Positions 56,827-64,000 of a stretch of 64,000 nucleotides of DNA are shown here, piece after piece (the stretch's first letter is position 1; each line of letters opens with the position of its first letter). The notes below the pieces were generated by a model. It was not told the origin of the DNA. It saw nothing but the letters and a program-made list of their open reading frames with translations, and made no database searches. This DNA is from an uncultured Methanobrevibacter sp. (lineage in GTDB: Archaea > Methanobacteriota > Methanobacteria > Methanobacteriales > Methanobacteriaceae). The stretch covers positions 1-64,000 of the forward strand of contig NZ_CACYJE010000003.1 of assembly GCF_902774605.1 (NCBI RefSeq), written 5' to 3'. A program made the position numbers and the translations under genes.

Positions 56827-56950
56827 CCTTATTTTTTTTAAAATTTTCAAACCGCACCATTTATATATAAATAGTTTTAAATATTAAGTGAAATCAAAAT
56901 TATAATATTAAAGAAAATTTAGTATATCTTTATGTTTGGTGGATTTTAAT

Positions 56951-57520
56951 ATGAGTGTAAAAGAGGATAAAATCGTAATGCCTGGAGACAAAATCGGAAT
57001 CATAGAGCAATACCTCCCAGGCGAGGGTACTTATGACGACAATGGCGACATTAAGTCAGCAGTACTCGGAAATGTTAAAATTAATCAAAAAATGAAGGTT
57101 ATTTCTGTTGTGTCAGATGCTAAACCTGCCCTTTTGAAAGTGGGCGATATCGTTTATGGTCAGATAACCGACATCAAGCCTCAAAGGGCCAACGTCAAGA
57201 TTGACTGCATGAAGGATAATGGAAGGCCATTGGCCCTACCTTACATGGGTGCAATACACATTTCACAAGCCAAAAAGGATTATTTGGAAAAATTGTCCGA
57301 TGCCTTTAGAATAGGAGACATTGTTCAGGCGAAAGTTGTTAAGATAACCGGAGACAATGTTGATTTAGGAACCGTTGATGATGATTGTGGAGTCCTAAAG
57401 GCAATGTGCACACGCTGCAGGGATTTCATGCACACTACACAAAAGAAAGATGAGCTTCAATGCAATACTTGCAATAAAAAGGAAAGACGCAAAGTCTCTA
57501 AAAACTATGTTAATGATTAA
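56951..57520 (+). CDS. csl4: Exosome RNA-binding subunit Csl4
   Basis: RNA-binding cap subunit of the archaeal exosome, 189 residues. Residues about 1-65 form the N-terminal barrel (MPGDKIGIIEQYLPGEGTY). 65-150 is an S1 domain (KVGDIVYGQITDIKPQRANV). The end has a zinc ribbon, CTRCRDF ... CNTCNKKE. ATG 56951 is used because GGTGG is 8 bases upstream. First gene of csl4-rpoL, a known archaeal pairing. Confidence 0.93.
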   Translation: MSVKEDKIVMPGDKIGIIEQYLPGEGTYDDNGDIKSAVLGNVKINQKMKVISVVSDAKPALLKVGDIVYGQITDIKPQRANVKIDCMKDNGRPLALPYMGAIHISQAKKDYLEKLSDAFRIGDIVQAKVVKITGDNVDLGTVDDDCGVLKAMCTRCRDFMHTTQKKDELQCNTCNKKERRKVSKNYVND

Positions 57521-57534
57521 TTAAGGTTGATATA

Positions 57535-57813
57535 ATGGAAAATTTTGAAATAGTTGAAGATAAAACCCTAGAACTCACATTTATTGTACATGATGAAAGT
57601 CACGGTGTCTGCAATGCCTTAAGGCACATTCTGATGCAGGACCCTGACGTTGAATACGCTGTCTACAATATCGATCACCCCCTAACCGGCAAGCCTGAAA
57701 TGACTATCAAGACCAAAAGGGGAAAAAGACCAAGGAAAGTGTTGAAAAAGGCAGCTGAAGAATTGCAGAAGGAAAGTTCTGAATTCAAAAAACTTATCGA
57801 CGAAGCTTTATAA
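57535..57813 (+). CDS. rpoL: DNA-directed RNA polymerase subunit L (Rpb11-like)
   Basis: Assembly subunit that dimerises with RpoD. Typical text: TLELTFIVHDESHGVCNALRHILMQDPDVEYAVYNIDHPLTGKPEM. 92 residues. GGTTGAT precedes the ATG, 14 bases after the csl4 stop. A hairpin with the stop codon ends it. Confidence 0.95.
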   Translation: MENFEIVEDKTLELTFIVHDESHGVCNALRHILMQDPDVEYAVYNIDHPLTGKPEMTIKTKRGKRPRKVLKKAAEELQKESSEFKKLIDEAL

Positions 57814-57818
57814 GCTTC
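57802..57818 (+). terminator. Terminator hairpin over the rpoL stop codon
   Basis: GAAGCTT / AAGCTTC, seven perfect pairs, 3-base loop, with TAA across the loop and right arm (57811-57813), then ATTTTTTATTTTTT. Confidence 0.65.
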
Positions 57819-57846
57819 CGATTTTTTATTTTTTAATAGTGATTAA

Positions 57847-58263
57847 ATGGCAGATTATAAGATTCCTTCACTGACAGCCGACATTTTTATTTTTGACGAT
57901 GACCTGAATTTCATTCTGATTAAGAGATTGAATGACCCGTTCAGGGACTGTTGGGCATTGCCTGGAGGATTTGTCGAATACGGTGAAAGTGTGGAAACCG
58001 CAGCAGTGCGGGAAGCAAAGGAGGAAACCAGCATTGACGTTGAGCTCGTTGATCTGGTTAACGTTTACTCAAATCCAGACAGGGACCCTAGAGGACACAC
58101 CGTAACTGTAGCTTACACTGCCAAAGGCGATTTTGACAGCAGGAATGCCGATAGTGATGCAAAGGACATCAGCATTTTCAATATCAATGACTTGGACGAT
58201 ATCAATATCGCTTTTGACCATGGGCAAATAATAAGAGATTGTTACAATAAAGCCAAAAAATAG
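57847..58263 (+). CDS. NUDIX hydrolase, ADP-ribose pyrophosphatase-like
   Basis: 138 residues. The NUDIX box is GGFVEYGESVETAAVREAKEET, and the context CWALPGGFVEYGES plus SNPDRDPRGHTVTVAY is typical of archaeal ADP-ribose pyrophosphatases. GTGAT precedes the ATG. Its own promoter lies after the rpoL terminator. Confidence 0.83.
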   Translation: MADYKIPSLTADIFIFDDDLNFILIKRLNDPFRDCWALPGGFVEYGESVETAAVREAKEETSIDVELVDLVNVYSNPDRDPRGHTVTVAYTAKGDFDSRNADSDAKDISIFNINDLDDINIAFDHGQIIRDCYNKAKK

Positions 58264-58346
58264 CTTTTAAATGTATAATATTTAAATAACTTGAAAAAAA
58301 GATATTTTAATATTAAAGTTTATTAAATTGAGTGGGAGAGAGTTAA

Positions 58347-58658
58347 ATGGATTTTTGTCCGAAATGTAACGCGATGATGTTTCCGGTTGACGGTGTTTTG
58401 ACATGCAGAACATGCGGATACACTGATGAGTTAAAGGATAATGACTCATATGAAGTTTCACGTGAAATAAAGGCTGAAGAAAATGTTAAAATGCTCGGAG
58501 AAGATGTTAACGTTGGTCCGGAAACCAATGAAACCTGTCCTGAATGCGGACACGATAAAGCTACTTATAAATTATTACAAACCCGTAGTGCCGATGAGGC
58601 ACCTACACGTATTTTCACATGCACTAAATGTAAGCATACATGGAGAGCATACGATTAA
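58347..58658 (+). CDS. tfs: Transcription factor S (TFIIS-like)
   Basis: RNA-cleavage factor that rescues arrested RNA polymerase. Two zinc ribbons: CPKCNAMMFPVDGVLTCRTCG at the N-terminus and CPECGHDKATY ... CTKCKHTW at the C-terminus, with the catalytic acidic pair in RSADEAPTR. 103 residues, full length. The stop is 11 bases before the next ATG. Confidence 0.95.
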   Translation: MDFCPKCNAMMFPVDGVLTCRTCGYTDELKDNDSYEVSREIKAEENVKMLGEDVNVGPETNETCPECGHDKATYKLLQTRSADEAPTRIFTCTKCKHTWRAYD

Positions 58659-58669
58659 GAGGTTTTTTC

Positions 58670-59656
58670 ATGAAGGATTCTAAAGAAAAGGAGCATAGAA
58701 TCTCCAATTTGAAAAGCATGATCAATCATGTCAAGGATGAGGATGAGCCTCAACCCCTTGACGACCTTGAGGAGGACAGCGAGCTAATCGAGTACCTCAA
58801 CGAGGATGCAGTTGACTTTGACAAATTGGAAATCAATGATGAATTCATCTACCATCCGGGGGATGAAGACTCTAATGCCGTTAATTTAGAAGAAAACCAG
58901 ATTGATGAGGATTTCATCATTAAAGCCCCAAAAACTGAGGATATTGATGAATCAGATGAAATCCAAGAAGTCGACGAGTTCGGCGACGACCTTGTCGGTG
59001 ACATAAGTGAGAATTTTGACAATGTCATTAATGCAAGAATCGGTGGAAAACCTATTCTAGCGATTGTCAGTACTGTTTTAGGAGTGATACTTTTAATTAT
59101 ATCCTCTTTTATTTTCCAATCACGCAGCGATAGAGTGATTGACAATGTGGTAGCTGGAGAAACCAGTTTCATATTTATCATATTCCTTATTTTAGGATTA
59201 TTGTTATTAGGCTATGGAATCTACAGATTATTCAACATCAGCAATCCGTTGAGCAGGATGACATATAGCATAGATTCTATTGAGAAGGATAAAGACGATG
59301 ATGATAAAACTGAAACACCTAAGGAAAAACCATCTCCGAAAGTTATACCGAAAAGCAAAATCCCATTGGATAAGGAATCCTTCAAGATTGGGGAATTCAA
59401 TAGGGATGACCTGAAGACTACTCTTAAAAAACCTGCTGATTCTATAAGTAAACCTAAAGTCAAAGAGGATTTGGAAGATATTCCACCCGCTAAGGAAAAG
59501 CCTGATGAGAAGAAGGGCCTGACCAGCGAGGAGATTGAGGATATGGAATATGAGCAAGTCAAGCTTGACACCGAATCCATTGACGATATTTTTGCTGAGG
59601 TAGAGGATATTGATGACTTGCCTATAATTTCAATTGACTCAAAAGAAGAAAAATAA
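58670..59656 (+). CDS. Acidic protein with two central membrane helices, function unknown
   Basis: 328 residues. The first about 125 are acidic, then two hydrophobic helices at about 135-157 and 173-195 (PILAIVSTVLGVILLIISSF and FIFIIFLILGLLLLGYGIYR). The C-terminal 130 residues are a Lys/Pro/Glu-rich cytoplasmic tail. AAGAGG precedes the ATG. It follows tfs closely, so it may be co-transcribed. No family is recognised. Confidence 0.65.
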   Translation: MKDSKEKEHRISNLKSMINHVKDEDEPQPLDDLEEDSELIEYLNEDAVDFDKLEINDEFIYHPGDEDSNAVNLEENQIDEDFIIKAPKTEDIDESDEIQEVDEFGDDLVGDISENFDNVINARIGGKPILAIVSTVLGVILLIISSFIFQSRSDRVIDNVVAGETSFIFIIFLILGLLLLGYGIYRLFNISNPLSRMTYSIDSIEKDKDDDDKTETPKEKPSPKVIPKSKIPLDKESFKIGEFNRDDLKTTLKKPADSISKPKVKEDLEDIPPAKEKPDEKKGLTSEEIEDMEYEQVKLDTESIDDIFAEVEDIDDLPIISIDSKEEK

Positions 59657-59683
59657 TAATATTATATTTTAATTTATTTTTAC

Positions 59684-59757
59684 GGGCCTGTGGTCTAGTC
59701 AGGAATGACGTAGGACTTCGGATCCTGAGGTCGGGGGTTCAAATCCCTCCAGGTCCG
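59684..59757 (+). tRNA. tRNA-Arg (anticodon UCG)
   Basis: Full cloverleaf: acceptor GGGCCTG with CAGGTCC and discriminator G; anticodon stem TAGGA/TCCTG around the loop CTTCGGA, anticodon TCG; T-arm GGGGG-TTCAAAT-CCCTC. No CCA is encoded and there is no intron. It ends one base before the stop codon of the convergent helicase gene. Confidence 0.95.
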
Positions 59758-59758
59758 C

Positions 59759-61585
59759 TTATTTTAATCTTACAACCGCTTCCTTGAAAAAGTCAGGTAT
59801 CAGTGAACGGTACATTGGGCTTTTAAACAGCATGTTGATGTCGCTGTCTATGATGTAGGTGTAGCAGGAATCGTCTTCCGCACGCATTCCGCGCCCGTAG
59901 GCCTGCATCAGTGTCATCACTGTCTTGTAGGCATACCATTTCTTGTCCCTTTTCATTCTCATGTTGACCTGCTTGTCGCCGAGGTATGGGAATGGTATCT
60001 TGTATATTATCTGGAAGCGGCACTTGTCGTATGGCAGGTCAACACCCTCGCTCATTGACGGTGAAACCAGCACCAGCGGGTTTTCATCCTTTTCAAAGAA
60101 GTTCAATACCTGTTCACGGTTCTGGGATGAATGTGACACGAGCCTTGAATTGTTAAGGTTTCTTGTGATGTATTGTTGGCACTTGTAGCTGTGGGTGTGT
60201 ATGAGCCCCTTGTCCCCCTCGTGCTTCTTAAGGATTTCCTGAAGTATCGGGATTGTCTTTGGTGCGGTTCTCTTTATCCTGTTGGCGGACATCTTCCCTG
60301 CAAGGTTGAGTATAATCGGCCTTTTCTCCTTTGTGAATGGGCTGTCGACTTTTATATGGTAGACTTCGTTCGGGTTGAGTCCGAGCCATTTGGCGAACAT
60401 CTTATGGGAGAGTATTGTTGCGCTCATGAAAATCACGACATCCCCGTATTTTAGGAGATTGTCCTTTGCGTAGTGGTGCACTCTCAGCGGCTTGAATGAT
60501 ACGCTTGTCTCGTCGGTGTCTATGACCCAGTTCTTAGGTTCCTTTTCAAGATTGTTCCTTAATGATTTCAGTCTTCCAATTGTGGATCTTATCCTGTCGG
60601 CCTTGTTCTTTTTAACCTCTTTAAGGTCGATTTCCTCATATGCGCTTCTGAGAGCATCGACTTCCATTATCCAGTCTTCAAGCTCACCCTCTTCGAGAAG
60701 GTCCTTGGTCATTGTCTTGTTGATGTCCTTTTCGATTACGCGATTGTAGATTGTGACTTCCATTGTGGACATCAGCTTGTTTTCAATGTTATGGGCCTCG
60801 TCCAGTATCAGCAGGGATCTTTTGCCGAAGTGCTTGACGTAATTGAGCTCCACGATGGCGTAATCATAGTTCATGAGTGTTATCGGGGAGTTCACAGCGT
60901 TGGCCTTCTGGTTCCAGTAGTGGCAATGGGCATCGGACTGGTAGAAGACTGTTCCTCCGAATGAGTCCTCAAATGCAAGTTCCGCATCCAGTGTAGGGTT
61001 TTTGGCCACGCCGTATGGGCAGAAGAATTTCTGTGATGTCGGTGTTGTCTTGCACGCTCCCATGTCACAGGTTGACTCGAGGTTGTCATGGAGGCATGCG
61101 AAATTGCCCCTTCCCTTGACGAGCGGGAAGCTGAACTCATCGGAGTATTGGGCCTGCAGTTGCTTGGTCATTGTCAGGATATATGCTGACTCGTACATCT
61201 TGGCCAGGGTGGTTGCTATGGCTGATTTGCCTGTACCGGTTCCGGCTTCAAGAACTATGTACTTGTATCCTTTCCTTATCGCATCGTTTATATCCTGTAT
61301 GATTTCAAGCTGGCCGCTTCTCGGTTCCTTGAACGGGAAGTTCACTATTATCTCATCGTCGATGTGAGGGTAAATCTCCTTAAGGTATGCTGCGGTTCCC
61401 TCATCCTGCTGGAAATTGTCAATTGAATAAACGTCAGGTATCTCATCATCAATGACTGATGATTTTCTTGGCTTAGCAAAGCTAAACAGGTTGGTTGGGC
61501 CTTTCGGTTTATTTTTAGAGTATTTTCCACAGGTACAGTTACTTTTAAGCATGCCGCAATTTGGGCAAAACATAGAATTAGACAT
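59759..61585 (-). CDS. Rad3/XPD-family DNA helicase with Fe-S cluster
   Basis: Superfamily 2 helicase, 608 residues. An N-terminal zinc knuckle (CPNCGMLKSNCTCG, residues 7-20) is followed by Walker A EAGTGTGK (113-120), the four Fe-S Cys C164, C173, C178 and C189, the DEAH box (262-265), and QAYGRGMRAEDD near the C-terminus. It may act in repair or replication; XPD versus DinG type cannot be set apart here. ATG 61585 is used; the frame extends 6 codons, and no strong ribosome-binding site exists. Confidence 0.9.
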   Translation of the reverse strand: MSNSMFCPNCGMLKSNCTCGKYSKNKPKGPTNLFSFAKPRKSSVIDDEIPDVYSIDNFQQDEGTAAYLKEIYPHIDDEIIVNFPFKEPRSGQLEIIQDINDAIRKGYKYIVLEAGTGTGKSAIATTLAKMYESAYILTMTKQLQAQYSDEFSFPLVKGRGNFACLHDNLESTCDMGACKTTPTSQKFFCPYGVAKNPTLDAELAFEDSFGGTVFYQSDAHCHYWNQKANAVNSPITLMNYDYAIVELNYVKHFGKRSLLILDEAHNIENKLMSTMEVTIYNRVIEKDINKTMTKDLLEEGELEDWIMEVDALRSAYEEIDLKEVKKNKADRIRSTIGRLKSLRNNLEKEPKNWVIDTDETSVSFKPLRVHHYAKDNLLKYGDVVIFMSATILSHKMFAKWLGLNPNEVYHIKVDSPFTKEKRPIILNLAGKMSANRIKRTAPKTIPILQEILKKHEGDKGLIHTHSYKCQQYITRNLNNSRLVSHSSQNREQVLNFFEKDENPLVLVSPSMSEGVDLPYDKCRFQIIYKIPFPYLGDKQVNMRMKRDKKWYAYKTVMTLMQAYGRGMRAEDDSCYTYIIDSDINMLFKSPMYRSLIPDFFKEAVVRLK

Positions 61586-61671
61586 TAAAAATATATTAGT
61601 CAAGTAGTACTATAAATAAGTAGTAGACAAGTATTTTGCAATATTGAATTTAAATTATTTAAGTGATTATA

Positions 61672-62376
61672 ATGGTTAAAAAAGGAAAACTAATCGGAAT
61701 CGGTGTTGGTCCCGGCGACACTGAATTATTGACCCTTAAAGCGGCAAGGGTTTTGAAATCAGTGCCTGTCGTGTTTTCACCGAAATCATCTAAGGAAAAA
61801 GAGAGCATAGCATTATCAATAGTGAGGCCTGTGCTTGAGGAAAGAAAGGATTATAAGAGATTGATGCTCGTTGAGCCAATCTTCCCTATGATTGAGGATA
61901 AGGATGAGCTTGAAAAGATTTGGAGCAATGCGGCTGAAATGATTGCCCAGTACCTGGACAGCGGAAGGGATGTTGCCTTCATCACCCTTGGCGACACTTC
62001 AATCTTCAGCACCTATTCTTATGTTCAAAAGAAGCTCTTCGGCAGGTATGAGATTGAGACAATTCCTGGAATCACATCATTCACCGCATGTGCGGCTGCA
62101 AGGAACAAGGCTCTTGTTGAGCAGAATGACATCCTCACCATCGTTCCTAAGATTGATGACAGGCTGGAGAATGTTCTTGAGTATAGTGATTCTGTAGTTC
62201 TCATGAAGGCTTCAAGAAACACCAGCGATTTGGAAGCGACTATTGAAGCTAAAAACAGGCCTAAGGAAATCTATTCAGTGCAGAATTGCACTCGTGAAAA
62301 TGAAAAAATAATTGAAGGCTTTTCCAATGAAAAACCTTACCTGACAACCACCATCATTAAGTTCGATGATGACTAG
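61672..62376 (+). CDS. cbiL: Precorrin-2/cobalt-factor II C20-methyltransferase
   Basis: Tetrapyrrole methylase of the cobamide (vitamin B12-type) pathway, needed for the corrinoid of methyltransferase Mtr. IGIGVGPGDTELLTLKAARVL at the N-terminus, VAFITLGDTSIFSTYSY and IPGITSFTACAAA are family landmarks. 234 residues. ATG 61672 after GTGAT. Its last 4 bases overlap the end of the convergent V4R regulator. Confidence 0.93.
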   Translation: MVKKGKLIGIGVGPGDTELLTLKAARVLKSVPVVFSPKSSKEKESIALSIVRPVLEERKDYKRLMLVEPIFPMIEDKDELEKIWSNAAEMIAQYLDSGRDVAFITLGDTSIFSTYSYVQKKLFGRYEIETIPGITSFTACAAARNKALVEQNDILTIVPKIDDRLENVLEYSDSVVLMKASRNTSDLEATIEAKNRPKEIYSVQNCTRENEKIIEGFSNEKPYLTTTIIKFDDD

Positions 62377-63143
62377 TAGTTCTTGATGTGTTGAGGTTCT
62401 ATCTCAAACACACACTTCTCATCACCCATTGTGTAGCATTGGGTTTCTATGACGCTTACCGGCAGGTTGAAGAATTCTGTGAATAACCCTTCGAATATTC
62501 CTGTGTCCAGAAAGCAGGCAGGCTTTCCTGTTCTTGGCAGGAGCTGGCATTCGAAGCAGTCGTAAGTGGTGATTTTTATGATTTGACCGATTTTATAGGT
62601 CATTCTTCCCAGCCCTTTTGTCTGCCAGAATTCTGCTATGTTTTCCATGAACACGTCAAGGTCCTCATCGTACATCTTGTCGAAGATTGACCTTCCGATG
62701 CTGTTTCCTGTGGATTGCAGGATCGGGTCGATGTTTACTCCTTCCTGTATGAGCATTGCCTTCAGGGTGTGGAATAGCAGTGTTGAGAATTCGGCGTCCT
62801 CATCTACTATGTTTTCTATGAGGTAGTTGGATTGGGTCTGCTCTATTTCCTTAGGTTCGGATATGTTTACTGAGCCGATGTATTTTGAGTTGAGGTAGAA
62901 TATTTTTTTACGGTTGTCGACGGGATGGACTCGATAGGAGATTATTCCGTTTTCCCGCAGGCTTTTCAAATGAACTGAAACTGTGGATTTTGATTTTCCG
63001 GTGTTGTTGACGATTTCATCAAATTCCATGTCTCGATCTCTAAGCATTTCTAGTATTGTCAGTTTTACTGGACTTTTTACAACGTTGACCCCAATGTTCT
63101 CGTTGAGGTTGGAAAAAATCTGTATCGGTTTTTTTTCGCTCAT
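62373..63143 (-). CDS. msvR: HTH-V4R redox regulator (MsvR-like)
   Basis: 256 residues. N-terminal winged HTH, ArsR-like (residues about 25-85: LTILEMLRDRDMEFDEIVNN and TGKSKSTVSVHLKSLRENG). C-terminal V4R domain with C196, C199, C210, C236 and C244 (CFECQLLPRTGKPAC ... CYTMGDEKCVFE). This is the design of MsvR, the methanogen-specific regulator whose Cys sense oxidation and relieve DNA binding. GGGGGAT precedes the ATG. Matching box sequences lie at nrdD (27340, 27395), and a related palindrome is upstream of itself at 63281. Confidence 0.75.
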   Translation of the reverse strand: MSEKKPIQIFSNLNENIGVNVVKSPVKLTILEMLRDRDMEFDEIVNNTGKSKSTVSVHLKSLRENGIISYRVHPVDNRKKIFYLNSKYIGSVNISEPKEIEQTQSNYLIENIVDEDAEFSTLLFHTLKAMLIQEGVNIDPILQSTGNSIGRSIFDKMYDEDLDVFMENIAEFWQTKGLGRMTYKIGQIIKITTYDCFECQLLPRTGKPACFLDTGIFEGLFTEFFNLPVSVIETQCYTMGDEKCVFEIEPQHIKNY

Positions 63144-63280
63144 TACTAATATCCCCCAATATATATAGTTTAATTTATATTTTATTGATTAATAAAGTTA
63201 TCTGAAAATTAAAAATTAATCAAAAATATAATAAAAATGATAATTATTGAACAATTATAAAAATTAAATAAACAAAAAAT

Positions 63281-63293
63281 ACGAACTGTTCGT
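63281..63293. promoter_or_regulatory. 13-bp palindrome ACGAACTGTTCGT upstream of msvR
   Basis: Perfect palindrome about 140 bases upstream of the msvR start; a further TTCGT lies at 63313-63317. It has the same CGAA/TTCG half-sites as the nrdD boxes, but in the opposite order (CGAA-N3-TTCG). Autoregulation is plausible. Confidence 0.4.
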
Positions 63294-63346
63294 TTAAATA
63301 CATATAAAATAGTTCGTGCAATTAAAACATTCCACCATGGCGAACA

Positions 63347-64000
63347 TCAAAAAACCTCAAACCCAAACAATTCCCCGGCATTCTTCGAGGTCATCTCAAT
63401 GACACCCTCCTCGGCAATGCCCAGCTCATCGGCGATTTTTGCAGTAATGTGTTTCAGGTTCAGCGGCGTGTTGCGCTCACCACGCACTTCCCCTGGAGCA
63501 AGATAGGGCGAATCGGTTTCCAAAAGCAATCGGTCAAGGCCGACTTCACTTACGGTTCTGCGCACCTTCCTGTTGTTTTGATGAGTGACCGGCCCTCCGA
63601 CGCCAATATAGAAGCCCATCTTGATGAATTCCCTAGCCATCTCAACGGAACCCTGATAGCAATGAAGGGACCCTACAACGTCATGGCTCTTCAACATGTC
63701 ATAAGTGTCCTGGATCGATTTTCTTGAATGCACAATGACCGGCAAATCATGTTTCTCGGCCAATTCAAGCATCCGATTGAAGAGATGAATCTGGGCATCC
63801 CTATTTTCCTTGCCGTGATAATAGTCAAGGCCGATCTCGCCAACTGCAATTACATTTTCATCCTCAAGTTGCAAGTCCAAAAGGTCAATATCCCCCTCAT
63901 CCACATCATCGGCGAAAGTGTAGAGGAACCCCAGTGCGGCATGGACATTGTCATACTCACCGGCCAGCTCCAGCACTTCCCTGTTGCTTGATGGGTCGGT
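63347..64000 (-). CDS. tatD: TatD-family metal-dependent hydrolase, 5' part missing
   Basis: The frame stays open from the stop at 63347 to the window end, so the gene start is outside. Visible text: IAVGEIGLDYYHGKENRDAQ, LPVIVHSRKSIQDTYDML, GSLHCYQGSVEMAREF and LLLETDSPYLAPGEVRGERNTP, which provide the metal ligands Glu, His, His and Asp of TatD DNases. About 218 of the expected 250 residues are present. It lies 203 bases ahead of msvR on the same strand. Confidence 0.88.
   Translation of the reverse strand, partial: TDPSSNREVLELAGEYDNVHAALGFLYTFADDVDEGDIDLLDLQLEDENVIAVGEIGLDYYHGKENRDAQIHLFNRMLELAEKHDLPVIVHSRKSIQDTYDMLKSHDVVGSLHCYQGSVEMAREFIKMGFYIGVGGPVTHQNNRKVRRTVSEVGLDRLLLETDSPYLAPGEVRGERNTPLNLKHITAKIADELGIAEEGVIEMTSKNAGELFGFEVF

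Noticed and set aside
63347-63976. Full-length tatD starting with GTG at 63976
   Set aside because: The frame continues to the window end with family-like TDPSSNREV text, so the GTG is internal.

Overview
The window looks like a methanogenic archaeon of the order Methanobacteriales, most likely a Methanobrevibacter. It is AT-rich. It carries formylmethanofuran dehydrogenase (fwd), a formate dehydrogenase operon (fdhCAB), archaeal information-processing genes (PolD large subunit, PAN, class I lysyl-tRNA synthetase, RpoF, RpoL, TFS, L21e, Csl4, Pus10, Dph2) and a 3305-residue adhesin-like surface protein of the type common in gut Methanobrevibacter. Species cannot be fixed from the sequence alone.

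Region 1 (1-15.4 kb) is a molybdenum/tungsten and one-carbon block. A minus-strand operon, fwdH-like, F, G, D, B, A, C (truncated by the window start), encodes the enzyme that reduces CO2 to formylmethanofuran. Across a 0.6 kb intergenic region rich in palindromes lie mobB and moaA for the pyranopterin cofactor. Then come fdhB, fdhA and fdhC (minus), fdhD for sulfuration of the formate dehydrogenase cofactor, a 6-phospho-3-hexuloisomerase, and a ModE/LysR-like regulator. moaC lies apart at 52 kb.

Region 2 (15.5-33 kb) is mostly housekeeping: a PfkB kinase, thiC, a small exported protein, PAN, lysS, a minus-strand trio (coiled-coil protein, fungal-type cytosine deaminase, possible acetyltransferase), polC (DP2), the anaerobic ribonucleotide reductase nrdD, and the conserved archaeal series rpl21e-rpoF-DUF655-ksgA-hemK. 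Region 3 (33-41.6 kb) has a 54-residue membrane protein, dapF-lysA, a NUDIX protein, argD, cyclophilin, an MFS exporter, a small orphan gene beside a possible gene remnant, an OGG1-like glycosylase, hisF and the Sec61-beta gene.

Region 4 (41.7-52.1 kb) is one giant adhesin gene with a palindrome-rich promoter and, upstream, a hairpin resembling an IS200/IS605 end. Region 5 (52.1-64 kb) holds moaC-pus10-srp54, a phosphoribosyltransferase-dph2 pair, csl4-rpoL-NUDIX-tfs, a membrane protein, tRNA-Arg(UCG), a Rad3-type helicase, cbiL, a V4R-domain redox regulator resembling MsvR, and a tatD nuclease truncated by the window end.

The most notable non-coding signals are two TTCG-N8-CGAA boxes in front of nrdD (MsvR-type), a pair of identical 19-bp palindromes and a DtxR-like box between fwd and mobB, a structured leader before rpl21e, a 24-bp element repeated right after the stop codons of two unrelated genes, and many intrinsic-terminator hairpins whose stems contain the stop codon.
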